A stretch of DNA of 64,000 nt from NCBI RefSeq assembly GCF_900110575.1, contig NZ_FOEF01000007.1, positions 186,001 through 250,000 of the forward strand. Reading direction: 5' to 3'. Below are positions 36,066-46,762 of the stretch, piece by piece. Position 1 is the first letter of the stretch. The number at the start of each line of letters is the position of its first letter. The position numbers and the translations under genes were made by a program. The notes below the pieces were generated by a model. The model saw only the letters and a list, made by a program, of their open reading frames with translations. It made no database searches and was not told the DNA's origin. The DNA is from Amycolatopsis saalfeldensis. GTDB lineage: Bacteria; Actinomycetota; Actinomycetes; Mycobacteriales; Pseudonocardiaceae.

Positions 36066-36925
36066 AGGTGATCCTGCTCGGCACCGCGGCCGGCGGTGGC
36101 TTCCCCCAGTGGAACTGCGCCTGCCGCCACTGCACTTCGACGGCCCCGGCCCGGACCCAGGACAGCGTCGCCTTCAGCGCGGACGGGCGCGCCTGGCACC
36201 TGCTCAACGCCTCGCCCGACATCCGCGCGCAGATCCTGGCCACCCCCGCGCTGCGCGCCGGACCCGGGCCCCGGGAAACGCCGTTGCGCAGCGTCCTGCT
36301 CACCGACGCCGAACTCGACCACACCCTCGGCCTGCTCATGCTCCGTGAAGCGGACGGCCTCACCGTGCACGCGCCCGAAGCGGCGCTGCACGCGCTGACG
36401 AACCATTTCCCCGCCCGCACCGTCATCGACGGCTACCACACCTGGAACTGGCTGCCCGCAGCCGAAATCACGCTCGACGGACTCCGGGTCAGCTTCCTCC
36501 CGGTCAGCCGCAAACAGCCCAAGTACGCCCGGGACTCCCCCCATCCCGGCCCGTGGGTCATCGCCTACCGCGTCCACGACCCGGCGACCGGCGGCACCCT
36601 CGTCTACGCGCCGTGCCTGCGCACCTGGCCGCTCGGCTTCGACGCCTTCACCCGGGACGCCTCCCTCGTGCTGCTCGACGGCACCTTCCACAGCCCCGCC
36701 GAGTTCACCCGGGCCACCGCGCATCCGGACCGAAGCGCGCAACAGGCGATGGGGCACCTCCCGATCACCACCACGCTGCCCACCCTCACCGAACCGGGCC
36801 CACGCTGGGCCTACACCCACCTCAACAACACCAACCCCGCCGTCGACCCGTCCGGTCCGGAGCACCAGGCGATCCTCGACGCCGGGGCCGAACTGCCGGG
36901 GGACGGAACCGAATTCACCCTCTGA
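36062..36925 (+). CDS. pqqB: PqqB, metallo-beta-lactamase-fold PQQ biosynthesis protein
   Basis: A 287-residue metallo-beta-lactamase-fold protein required late in PQQ formation, as an oxygenase on the diglutamate intermediate in recent work. Clear blocks are LGTAAGGGFPQWNCACRHC, WHLLNASPDIRAQI, LTDAELDHTLGLLMLRE and AYTHLNNTNP. The ATG at 36062 overlaps pqqE. No PqqF/G protease or PQQ-dependent dehydrogenase follows; the next gene is convergent, seven bases away. Confidence 0.92.
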   Translation: MKVILLGTAAGGGFPQWNCACRHCTSTAPARTQDSVAFSADGRAWHLLNASPDIRAQILATPALRAGPGPRETPLRSVLLTDAELDHTLGLLMLREADGLTVHAPEAALHALTNHFPARTVIDGYHTWNWLPAAEITLDGLRVSFLPVSRKQPKYARDSPHPGPWVIAYRVHDPATGGTLVYAPCLRTWPLGFDAFTRDASLVLLDGTFHSPAEFTRATAHPDRSAQQAMGHLPITTTLPTLTEPGPRWAYTHLNNTNPAVDPSGPEHQAILDAGAELPGDGTEFTL

Positions 36926-36931
36926 CCGGCG

Positions 36932-38389
36932 TCAGCGCGCGTAGAGCGCGACGGTGACATTGTCCGCGGGGTAGAGCGCGGCCAGGTGCAAGCCCCGGCC
37001 CGCCAAGGGTCCGGGCAGCTGTTTGCCGCCTGTCTCGATCAGCCACACGCGGCTCACCCCGGCGATCCGCCGGTCCAGCGTGGCCCGGTCGGTGCTCGTG
37101 CCGCGCAACGTGCCCGTCGCGCTGGGCGAGCCGGCCAGTGCGAGGTCGTCGAGCGGGCCGAAAGCGGACGGGTAGGCGAACGCGAATTCCCTGGGCATGT
37201 CCGGATAGTGACAGTTCAGGCAGTGGTAGAGGACGCCGTCGCCGGGCTGCTCGTGCCGGGCGAGCACGGTCGCCGCGGCGCGGGCGTCGTCGCCGTGCCC
37301 GTCCGGCCGGCGTTGGGCGAACTGGGTCGGCAGGCCGAGGGCGGCGACGAGCACGAGCGCGATCACGCGAGGCGCCAAGGTGATCCCGGCCAGCCCGACC
37401 CCGACCGGCAGCGCGAGCGCGGGCAGGCAGTACGCGACGTAACGCGGCACGTACACCGGCAGGGCGACCGAGGCCGCGGACAGCAGCAGCACCGGCGGCG
37501 CGACGAGCCAGGGCAGCGCGAGCCAGGCCGTCGCGGCCCCGGCCCGCGAACGCAGCCCGAGCCCGATCAGCAGGCTCACGAGCACCAGCGAGCCGGTCGA
37601 CCCGGCCAGCCACGCGGCCAGGTCGCCCGGGGCGGACGCGCCCGGCGAGCCCAGCCAGCCGAGCTGGTCACGCTCCCGCCAGGCCAGCACGGCCACCGGC
37701 AATGCGGGCAGGCAGCCGAGCCCGGCCGCGATCAGCCAGCGGCGCAGCGACGGTCGGTGGCGGGCCAGCAGGAAAACCGCGTGACCGGCGAGCAGCAGCA
37801 GGCCGAACACGTTGAGCAGGCCCAGCCCGGCGACCGCGCCCCCGTAGCCGGCCCAGAATCGGCGTCGCGCATCGCCGGCCGCGCGCACGAGCAGATAACT
37901 CGCGAGCACCGCGCAGGCGAGCACCAACGCGTACGAGCGGCCCTCCTGCCCGTAGCGGCTGACCTGTGGCAAGACCGCGAACACAAGGCCGGCGAGCAGG
38001 CCGGCGCGCGGCGAATGCAGCCGCCGCCCCAGCGCGGCGACGCCCACCGCCGCGGCGGCCATGGCCAGCGCCGAGGGCAGCCGCAGCACGACCTCGCCGA
38101 TCCCGAAGGCGTGCACGATCGGCCACATGAACAGGTAGTAGGCGCCGTGCACGACATCGACGTGGGTCAGCAGCCGCAGCAGCGCCGGGATCGAGCGCGC
38201 GTCCGCGTCGAGTGTGGCCGCCTCGTCGCCGTAGTACGAGGGTGTGGCCAGGTCCCAGACCGCGATCAGCAGCGTGACCAGGGCGGGCACGAGGAGCACG
38301 GGGTCCGGCCGCCGCCCGGGCTCCGATTCCGACGTGCTCGCGGCCGTCGCTTCGGATTCCGCCGCAAGGGTGGGCGTTGGCGCGGGCAC
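36932..38389 (-). CDS. GT39-like polytopic glycosyltransferase (ArnT/mannosyltransferase type)
   Basis: A 485-residue membrane protein with about ten to eleven TM helices. After a short Ala/Ser-rich cytosolic N-terminus, the YYGDEAATLDADARS segment between TM1 and TM2 is the family site for the catalytic Asp/Glu of dolichyl- or polyprenyl-phosphate-sugar glycosyltransferases. The C-terminal extracytoplasmic domain contains CLNCHYPDMP. I place the start at GTG 38389; the frame remains open upstream into the kinase gene but without conserved sequence. It probably adds a sugar to a wall polymer or lipid outside the cell. Confidence 0.75.
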   Translation of the reverse strand: MPAPTPTLAAESEATAASTSESEPGRRPDPVLLVPALVTLLIAVWDLATPSYYGDEAATLDADARSIPALLRLLTHVDVVHGAYYLFMWPIVHAFGIGEVVLRLPSALAMAAAAVGVAALGRRLHSPRAGLLAGLVFAVLPQVSRYGQEGRSYALVLACAVLASYLLVRAAGDARRRFWAGYGGAVAGLGLLNVFGLLLLAGHAVFLLARHRPSLRRWLIAAGLGCLPALPVAVLAWRERDQLGWLGSPGASAPGDLAAWLAGSTGSLVLVSLLIGLGLRSRAGAATAWLALPWLVAPPVLLLSAASVALPVYVPRYVAYCLPALALPVGVGLAGITLAPRVIALVLVAALGLPTQFAQRRPDGHGDDARAAATVLARHEQPGDGVLYHCLNCHYPDMPREFAFAYPSAFGPLDDLALAGSPSATGTLRGTSTDRATLDRRIAGVSRVWLIETGGKQLPGPLAGRGLHLAALYPADNVTVALYAR

Positions 38390-38412
38390 AGCGCCAGCCT
38401 GTCGACCGGACT

Positions 38413-39913
<1,501 letters not shown>

Positions 39914-39924
<11 letters not shown>

Positions 39925-40669
39925 CAGCGGCCGCCGCGTCGCCGGGGCGGGGCGCCCGGAGGCTGTAGCCGACGCCGCGCTGGGTGTGGATCAGGTCCGC
40001 GCCGAACCGCGCCAGCTTCCGTCGCAGATAGGCGATATAGGTGGAAACCACCGTGCTGGTGCCGCCGAAGTCGTAGTCCCACACGTGGTCCAGCAGCTGG
40101 GCGCGGGTGAGCACCCGGCCCGGGTTGAGCATCAGGTACCGCAGCAGCCGGAACTCGGTCGGCGAGAGGTCCAGCGGGTGGCCGGCGCGGCGCACCTCGT
40201 AGGTGTCCTGGTCCAGTTCCAGGTCGGCGAACGTGAGCACCGGACCGGTCCCGGCCGGGCGCGAGCGGCGCAGCACCGACCGGATGCGCGCGGCCAGCTC
40301 CTCCAGTCCGAACGGCTTGGTCAGGTAGTCGTCACCGCCGATGGTCAGCCCGGTGACCTTGTCGGCCTGGGTGTCCTTGGCGGTCAGGAAGATCACCGGC
40401 ACCCGGTGCCCGTCCCGGCGCAGCCGCCGCACCACCTCGAAGCCGTCGGTGTCCGGCAGCATCACGTCCAGCACCACCAGGTCGAACGGCCGGTCCCGGA
40501 CGAGGCCGAGCACCTGCGCGCCGGTCTCCCCGGTGGTCACGTCGAAACCGAGGAACCGCAGCGAGGCGGCGACCGCGTCCCGCAGGAACGGCTCGTCGTC
40601 GACGACCAGCAGCCGGGCCTCGCCCTCCTCCCCGGCCCCGTCCGCGGGCCGCCTGCTCACCGGTTCCAT
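39914..40669 (-). CDS. OmpR/PhoB-type response regulator
   Basis: A 251-residue regulator. The receiver domain carries VVDDEP (~22), the phosphorylated Asp in LVVLDVMLPDTDG, and TAKDTQADK. A linker leads to the winged-helix trans_reg_C domain (LSPTEFRLLRYLMLNPGRVLTRAQLLDHVWDYD, then YIAYLRRKL and IHTQRGVGYSL). It is followed by its cognate kinase with an 11-base overlap. Targets are not readable. Confidence 0.93.
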
Positions 40670-40763
40670 CGTCCACTCCTCGTTCGTCCCGCCTCCGGTA
40701 GTCGCCGAACGCCACCGGCGACTACAGTGTGTGCCACTGTGACCACCGCGGTCGAGGAGGCTG

Positions 40764-41615
40764 GTGTTGTTGTCGGACGAGCTGAACGCTCCTCCCGGGG
40801 TCGATCCCTATCGGGCCAGTGTCGCCCGGATCTACGACTACCTCCTCGGCGGCAAGGACAATTACGCGGTCGACCGCGAGGAGGCCGCGCGCATCATCGC
40901 GAAGATGCCCGAGCTGGCCGACGCCACCCGGGAGAACCGGGCCTTCCTGATCCGGGCGATCCGGTTCCTGGCCACGAACGCCGGCATCACCCAGTTCCTC
41001 GACTGCGGGTCCGGGCTGCCCACGGCGGAGAACGTGCACCAGGTGGCCCAGCGGATCAACGCCGACGCGAAGGTCGTCTACAGCGACTACGACCCCATCG
41101 TCGCCGCGAACGGCCGCGCCCTGCTCGAAGACACCAGCCGCACGCGCTACATCGAGGCCGACATCTTCGACACCGGCAGCATCCTCGACGACGACACCGT
41201 ACGCTCGCACCTGAACTGGAACGAGCCGATCGCGGTGCTGTTCGTCGCCACGCTGCACCACCACAAGGGCGACCGCGGCCGTCCCGCCGAGGTCACGGCC
41301 GAGTTCCTCGACCGCCTGCCGTCGGGCTCGTACCTGGTGATCTCCCACCTCGTCGACCCCCACGACGGCTCCAGCGACGACGCGGCCATCGCCGAGCTGC
41401 GGGAGATCGTGCGCACGGGCTCGCTGCGCGGCGTCATCTCCCGCACCCAGGACGAGATCCGCGAGCTGTTCCACACCACCGAGCTGATCCCGCCCGGGCC
41501 CGGCCGCGCACCGGAAGTCGTGCCGCTGATGGACTGGTGGCCGGACGGCCCGCTCCTGCACGCGCCGAACGTCGCCCAGCGCATCATGGTCGGCGGGGTC
41601 GGCCGCAAACCCTGA
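40764..41615 (+). CDS. SAM-dependent methyltransferase, DUF574 family
   Basis: A 283-residue protein of the actinobacterial DUF574 methyltransferase group. N-terminal PYRASVARIYDYLLGGKDNYAVDRE is diagnostic, followed by FLDCGSGLPTAENVHQ (SAM-binding Gly-rich loop) and VVYSDYDPIVAANGR (acidic SAM contact). The family is abundant in Streptomyces and Amycolatopsis genomes; substrates are unproven. Start is GTG 40764 after GAGGAGG. It stands alone. Confidence 0.85.
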   Translation: MLLSDELNAPPGVDPYRASVARIYDYLLGGKDNYAVDREEAARIIAKMPELADATRENRAFLIRAIRFLATNAGITQFLDCGSGLPTAENVHQVAQRINADAKVVYSDYDPIVAANGRALLEDTSRTRYIEADIFDTGSILDDDTVRSHLNWNEPIAVLFVATLHHHKGDRGRPAEVTAEFLDRLPSGSYLVISHLVDPHDGSSDDAAIAELREIVRTGSLRGVISRTQDEIRELFHTTELIPPGPGRAPEVVPLMDWWPDGPLLHAPNVAQRIMVGGVGRKP

Positions 41616-41676
41616 GCCGCAAACCCCTTCGCCGCCGGGCATGTAGCCGCTCCGTCCACTGTGGACCCGCGCCGAC

Positions 41677-41907
41677 GTGGGGCCTCGATTACCACGCGGT
41701 GGAGGTGCTGGCCCGGGCCGTCGCGGGCCAGGAGGTGCACGAGCTGCCCTCCGCCCGCGGCTGGACCTACATCCTGCCGAAAGCGGACTTCGCGCTCGGG
41801 CTGGCCGTGGGAGCCGGGGCGGCGGCCAAGCACCTCGGCGTCACCACCGGGGAAATCGACCGGCTGAACGACGCCGTCCTCAGACCCGGGGCCGGATCCG
41901 CCGGGTG
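41677..41907 (+). pseudogene. Unidentified gene fragment
   Basis: One open frame carries a protein-like stretch (GLDYHAVEVLARAVAGQ, then KHLGVTTGEIDRLNDAV) with normal codon use, but no start codon or N-terminal domain precedes it. It reads like the C-terminus of a deleted protein. I do not recognise the family. It lies between a complete methyltransferase gene and another decayed gene. Confidence 0.4.
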
Positions 41908-42455
41908 CCCGTGAACGGCCGGCTGGACCAGCAGCGCTTCGGCTATCTCCCTTGGTCGCCTTCGCCGCTCGCCCAGGGTGCGCCCGGCCCGGACGCGGCT
42001 CGCACGGAACTGGCGAAACGGTACTTCGGCTGGGCCGCGTCGGCGTCCCTGAAGCACTTCCGCTGGTTCTCCGGGCTGACTGCGGCGGCCGCCAAGAAGG
42101 CCGTCGAGCCCCTCGGCCTGCTCTCGGTCGGCGAGACCGGGCTGCTGCTGCCGCCCGATCTGGCCGACGCCTTCGAGGAGTTCACCGTGCCCCGCGAAGC
42201 CGCGTACGCGCTGGTCGCCGGGATCGACGGAATCCACCTGCTGCACCGGGAGCTGGGCCGCCTCCTCGACCCGCCGCCGGATCGCCGGGCTGTGGGAGTA
42301 CGACCCGGCCGCGGGCGGGATCGCCTGGCTGGCCTTCGGCCAACCGGACACGGCCCTCAAGGAAGCCGTCGCCCGCACCGAAACCCTTGTCCGAGAACAG
42401 CTCGGCGACGTCCGGATGTCCATTTTGGACTCGCACCGGCCGGTAGCAGTCCCGG
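41908..42455 (+). pseudogene. Fragment of a winged-helix DNA-binding (AlkZ-like) protein, frameshifted
   Basis: The middle and end of an AlkZ/YcaQ-type winged-helix protein (DNA glycosylase family) are present, but about 200 N-terminal residues are absent. One frame reads AKRYFGWAASASLKHFRWFSGL and LLSVGETGLLLPPDLADAF. Near 42290 the frame changes and continues as LWEYDPAAGGIAWLAFGQPD and EQLGDVRMSILDSHRP. Family members have a contiguous dLxDHaxxxRGrlvGLWEYD region, so a frameshift or small deletion occurred here. Not functional. Confidence 0.6.
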
Positions 42456-45400
42456 TCAGGACACCTTCGGCGTCGCGCGGACGCCGTAGTGCACGTACGG
42501 CTCGCCGGTCGGCAAGGTGTAGAAAACGACCGGTGTCCAGTTCTCCGCGCCCGGCGCGCGGAAGACGAACAGCGAGTCGGTGACCGGCACGAGGTCGAAT
42601 TCCTGGGTCTTCTCCGGCATCAGGTCCGCCAGCGGCCCGGTGACCGTGTTCCGCAGGCGCAGCCCGCTCTCCCCCGCCAGCACTTCGGTCAGCGAGCCGG
42701 CCCGTTCGTAGACGCCGAGGTGACGCGTCCCGTCGACGGTGACGGGGGCCGAGGGCGGTTCGAGCGGGTGCGGCATGGTCACGCCGGCCAGCTCCGCGAA
42801 GATCTCCCGGTACAGCTCCACGTACAGGTCGTGCGCGTTGCCACCGTTGGTGAGCAGCGTGACCGCGAGCCCCTGGTCCGGCAGCAGCCGCAGGAACGCC
42901 GACTGCCCGATGGTGTTGCCGTCGTGGCCGATGATCCGCCGTCCGTGCCAGTCGTCCCGGATCCAGCCGAGGCCCCACGAGTCGCCGATCGTGTGCCGGT
43001 CGGGCAGCTCGACCTGCTTTTCGGTCATGGCGGCGGCGGATTCCGCGGTGAGGATCCGCTCGCCGTCCGCGGTGAGGCCGCCGGTCAGGTGCAGCCGCGC
43101 GAACGCGAGCACGTCCGCGGCCCGGGCGGAGATCAGCCCGGCCGGGCCGACCGACCGGGGCAGCTGCCAGGTCGGCACCGGCTCCGGCTCGGTGTCGCCC
43201 ACCGCGGCGTGGCCGACCGCCGCGCGGAAGAGCAGGGCCTCCTCCGGGAGCGTGACGGTGTGCGTCAGCCCGAGCGGGGTGAACAGCTTCTCCCGCATCG
43301 CGGCGTCCCAGCTCAGCCCGGTGAGCTTCTCGACCACGCGGCCCATGAGCACGAAGCCCGAGTTGCAGTAGGAGAAAGTCGCGCCGAGCGGATGGTTCTG
43401 CGCGGTCTCGCCGAGCTGCTCCACGTAACGCTCGACGCAGTCGTCCCCGCGGCCGGTGTCGGTGAAGACGTCACCGTCGATCCCGCTGGTGTGGGTCAGC
43501 AGGTGCCGCATGGTGACCTGCTTGGCCACGTCCGCGTCGGCCAGCCGCAGTTCCGGCAGCACCTCGGCGATCGGCGCGTCCAGGTCCAGCAAGCCCTCGT
43601 CGACCAGCCGCAGCACCACGGTCGAGGTCCACACCTTGGAGATCGAGCCGATCTGGAACAGCGAGTCTTCGGTGACCTCGACCCCGGTCGCCTTGTTCAG
43701 CACCCCGTGGCTCGCGTGCACCTCCTCGCCGGTGCCGGCCCGCAGGATCCCCAGCACCGCACCGGGAACGCGGTACTTGCGCGAAAGCTCCGCCAGGCGG
43801 CGGCGCCAGTGCGCGGCGTCGATCGGCACCCGCGAAACACCGTCCGCCGCGGGCGCGTACTGCTCCACCCATTCGACGATGCGCCGGTTGAAATCGGCGC
43901 GGTGCGAGGGCGGGCCGTCGAGGATGAACAGGTGCGCGCCACCGGGGTAGAGCACCAGTCGGGACGGCACGCCGCGCTCGCGCAGGGCGGTGAACCACTG
44001 CTCGGCCTGCCCGACCGGGCAGCGCTCGTCGGCCCCGCCGTGCACGATCAGCGTCGGCGTGCGCACCTTCGAGACCTCGGTCAGCGGCGAGAACGGGGCG
44101 TACTCGTTCTCCCACGAATGCGTGCCCACCTCGCTGACGCCGAGGTAGTGCCCGGCGTCCGACGTGCCCGCCATGCTGGTCAGGTCGGCGACCACCCCAC
44201 CGGCGACGGCGGCGGCGAACCGCTGGTCCCGGCTGGTCAGGTAACAGGTCATGAACCCGCCGTAGCTGTAGCCGGTGACGGCGAGCCGGTCCGGGTCGGC
44301 GAGGCCCTCGGCCACCAGCTGGTCGAGGGGTTCGAGGAAGTCGGCGGCGTCGGCCACGCCCCACGCGCCGACCGCGGCGGTGTAGAACGCCTCGCCGTAG
44401 CCGTCGCTGCCCCTCGGGTTGAGCGTCAGCACCGCCCAGCCGCGGGCGGCCAGCACCTGGTGGTAGAGGTGGGCCGAGTCGGCCGCGCCGTTCCAGGCGT
44501 TGTGCGGGCCGCCGTGGATGTCGAGCAGCAACGGCAGCGAGCCGGTCCGCTCCGGGTCACGCACCAGCCAGCCGTGGACGACCGTGCCGTCGCCGATGGT
44601 GAATTCCCGCTCCTCGCGGACGAACAGGTCCACTTCGGACAGTGCGGCGCCGTGGTGGGTGCGCACGCCGGCCGGGCCGCCGTCCGGGTCGAGCACCACG
44701 ACCTCGCCGAACGACGTGTCCGTGGCCAGCACGGCGGCGATCGTGCCGCTCGCGATGTCCATTCCGGACACCACGTGGCCGTCACCCGTCAACACCGGGC
44801 GGGGACTGCCACCGGCCAGGTCCACTTCGTACAGATGGGTGCAGCCGCGGTCGCGGACGGCGAACACCACGGTGTCGCCGGTCAGCTGCGGGAGCGCGCC
44901 CGGGTAGCCGGGGCCGCCGGACATCACGTTGCGGTCCAGCGAAGCGGCCAGGTCGGCCGTCTCGCCGCCGTCCAGCGACACCCGCAGGAGCCCGAGGTGG
45001 CCGGCCGCGGTGTCGGCCCGGCCGACGACCAGCAGCGACCGGCCGTCGGCGGTCCAGGTGACCGGGCCGGCCATCCCTTCGCCGGACCCGATCAGCCGCG
45101 GCTCGGCGATCCGCGCGGTCGCGTCGAGAACATAGGCCCCGGAACGGAAAGTGAGGTCGGAGTCGCGGTCGCGGGCCGCGGAGAAGGCCAGCCGCGAGCC
45201 GTCGGGCGACCAGGCGGGATCGCCCGCGTGCCAGTCGCCGAAGGTGACCTGGCGGACCTCGCCGGTCTCGATGTCCAGGACGTGCAAGTGCTTGCGCACG
45301 GTCTTGAGCAGCCCGGCGCCGTCGGCTTTGAAGCCCAGCCGGTCGGTCACCACCGGGACGTTCGGCTCGCCGTCCGCCGCGGTCAGGTCGACGGCCGCCG

Positions 45401-45770
45401 CGAACGCGATCCTGCTCCCGTCCGGGCTCCACACCGGCGCGCCCGCGCCGAGCGGGAGCTTCGTGACCGGCTCGGCCTCCCCGCCGGCGGCCGGGAGGAG
45501 CCACACCTGCGGCGGCGCGTCTTCGGCACGCAGGAAGGCGATCCGGGTGCCGTCCGGCGCCCAGGCCGGCGCCGCGTCGGCGGTTCCCCGCGTGAGCTGC
45601 CGGGGCTCGCCGGAGCGTGAGCCGACCTCCCACAGCGTGTCGGTGTTGCGGTCCCCGTCCCGGTCGGCGGTCCGCAGCACGTAGACGATCCGGCTGCCGT
45701 CCGGCGACAACGCCGGCTGGCTGGGGACGGCGAGGTCGTACAGGTCTTCGATGCCCAGACGTCGGGTCAT
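42456..45770 (-). CDS. Fusion of S9 prolyl-oligopeptidase-like protease and class C beta-lactamase-fold serine hydrolase
   Basis: The 1104-residue protein holds two enzymes. Residues 1-650 are an S9 peptidase: a beta-propeller with repeated LSPDGSRIVYV and WSPDGSRIAF blades, then an alpha/beta-hydrolase with GYSYGGFM (nucleophile Ser502), an Asp in HGGADERC and a His near 613 (PGGAHLF). Residues ~670-1104 are a beta-lactamase/D-aminopeptidase-like domain with SxxK (Ser709-Ile-Ser-Lys712), SYCNSG and HDGNTIGQS. No signal peptide exists, so it is cytosolic. The start ATG 45770 overlaps the stop of the DppF gene (ATGA). The second domain is closely paralogous to the separate gene at 52316. It is last in a peptide-uptake operon and probably cleaves imported peptides with two chemistries. 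Confidence 0.85.
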   Translation of the reverse strand: MTRRLGIEDLYDLAVPSQPALSPDGSRIVYVLRTADRDGDRNTDTLWEVGSRSGEPRQLTRGTADAAPAWAPDGTRIAFLRAEDAPPQVWLLPAAGGEAEPVTKLPLGAGAPVWSPDGSRIAFAAAVDLTAADGEPNVPVVTDRLGFKADGAGLLKTVRKHLHVLDIETGEVRQVTFGDWHAGDPAWSPDGSRLAFSAARDRDSDLTFRSGAYVLDATARIAEPRLIGSGEGMAGPVTWTADGRSLLVVGRADTAAGHLGLLRVSLDGGETADLAASLDRNVMSGGPGYPGALPQLTGDTVVFAVRDRGCTHLYEVDLAGGSPRPVLTGDGHVVSGMDIASGTIAAVLATDTSFGEVVVLDPDGGPAGVRTHHGAALSEVDLFVREEREFTIGDGTVVHGWLVRDPERTGSLPLLLDIHGGPHNAWNGAADSAHLYHQVLAARGWAVLTLNPRGSDGYGEAFYTAAVGAWGVADAADFLEPLDQLVAEGLADPDRLAVTGYSYGGFMTCYLTSRDQRFAAAVAGGVVADLTSMAGTSDAGHYLGVSEVGTHSWENEYAPFSPLTEVSKVRTPTLIVHGGADERCPVGQAEQWFTALRERGVPSRLVLYPGGAHLFILDGPPSHRADFNRRIVEWVEQYAPAADGVSRVPIDAAHWRRRLAELSRKYRVPGAVLGILRAGTGEEVHASHGVLNKATGVEVTEDSLFQIGSISKVWTSTVVLRLVDEGLLDLDAPIAEVLPELRLADADVAKQVTMRHLLTHTSGIDGDVFTDTGRGDDCVERYVEQLGETAQNHPLGATFSYCNSGFVLMGRVVEKLTGLSWDAAMREKLFTPLGLTHTVTLPEEALLFRAAVGHAAVGDTEPEPVPTWQLPRSVGPAGLISARAADVLAFARLHLTGGLTADGERILTAESAAAMTEKQVELPDRHTIGDSWGLGWIRDDWHGRRIIGHDGNTIGQSAFLRLLPDQGLAVTLLTNGGNAHDLYVELYREIFAELAGVTMPHPLEPPSAPVTVDGTRHLGVYERAGSLTEVLAGESGLRLRNTVTGPLADLMPEKTQEFDLVPVTDSLFVFRAPGAENWTPVVFYTLPTGEPYVHYGVRATPKVS

Positions 45771-46762
45771 GCGCTGGCTCCTCGGGAGATCGCGGTCGGA
45801 TGGGACTGGTCCTCGCTGAAGTGGCAGGCCGCCGAGTGCGGCCGGTGGGCCGCGCCTTCGGCCGGGTCCGCCCGGAGGCAGAGCTCCCGGCCGGCCAGCA
45901 CGAGCGGGCCGACCGGGCACCGGGTGTGGTAACGGCAGCCGCCGGGCGGGTGATGCGGGTCGGCGGGCTCGGCGTCGGCGATCTCGCCCGGCTCGTCGGC
46001 GCCGATGTCGAACAGGGACTTGTGCGCCGAGGGCGCCGCGGCGAGCAGATCGCGGGTGTAGGGATGCTGCGGCTCGGTGAGCACCTGGTGCGCGGGACCG
46101 GCTTCGACGATGCGGCCGAGGTACATCACGGCGACGAGGTCGCTGACATACCGCACCACCGCGAGGTTGTGCGAGATGAACAGCATCGACAGGCCGAGCT
46201 GCCGCTGCACGGAGCGCACCAGGTTGAGCACCGCGCCCTGCACCGAAACGTCGAGGGCGGAGGTGATCTCGTCGGCGATCAGCACCTCGGGCCGTCCGGC
46301 CAGGGCCCGGGCCAGCGCCACGCGCTGGCGTTGCCCGCCGGAGAGCTGCCCGGGCCGCTGCCCCGCCCGGTCCGGGTCGAGGTTGACCAGTTCCAGCAGC
46401 CGCGCCACCTCGGCCCGCCGCGCGGCCCGGCCGGGCAGCACCCCAGGGCCGATCGCCTCGGTGATCGACTCGCCGACGCTCATCCGCGGGTCCAAAGAGG
46501 AATACGGATCCTGGAACACCAGCTGCAACGGCCGGCGCCGCGGCAACCGCCGCACGTCCACCCCGCCGAGCAGCACCCGTCCCGAACTGACCGGGGCGAG
46601 CCCCACCGCCGCGCGCGCAAGCGTCGACTTCCCCGACCCCGATTCCCCGACCAGCCCGACAACCTGTCCCGAAGGGACGGTCAGCCCGACCCGGTCGACC
46701 GCGGTGAGGCCGCGCCGCCCGCCGTACCGCACACTCACCGCGTCGAAGACGAGGTCGGTCAT
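45767..46762 (-). CDS. Oligopeptide ABC transporter ATP-binding protein (DppF/OppF type)
   Basis: A 331-residue ATPase: Walker A GESGSGKST, signature LSGGQRQRVALARAL, Walker B VLIADEITSALD, plus the C-terminal oligopeptide-transporter domain with the Cys-rich CRYHTRCP and CLRADP segments. It is the second ATPase of the importer encoded upstream. It overlaps the S9/beta-lactamase fusion by 4 bases. Start ATG 46762 follows GGTGGGGA. A duplicated junction separates it from the DppCD gene. Confidence 0.9.
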   Translation of the reverse strand: MTDLVFDAVSVRYGGRRGLTAVDRVGLTVPSGQVVGLVGESGSGKSTLARAAVGLAPVSSGRVLLGGVDVRRLPRRRPLQLVFQDPYSSLDPRMSVGESITEAIGPGVLPGRAARRAEVARLLELVNLDPDRAGQRPGQLSGGQRQRVALARALAGRPEVLIADEITSALDVSVQGAVLNLVRSVQRQLGLSMLFISHNLAVVRYVSDLVAVMYLGRIVEAGPAHQVLTEPQHPYTRDLLAAAPSAHKSLFDIGADEPGEIADAEPADPHHPPGGCRYHTRCPVGPLVLAGRELCLRADPAEGAAHRPHSAACHFSEDQSHPTAISRGASA

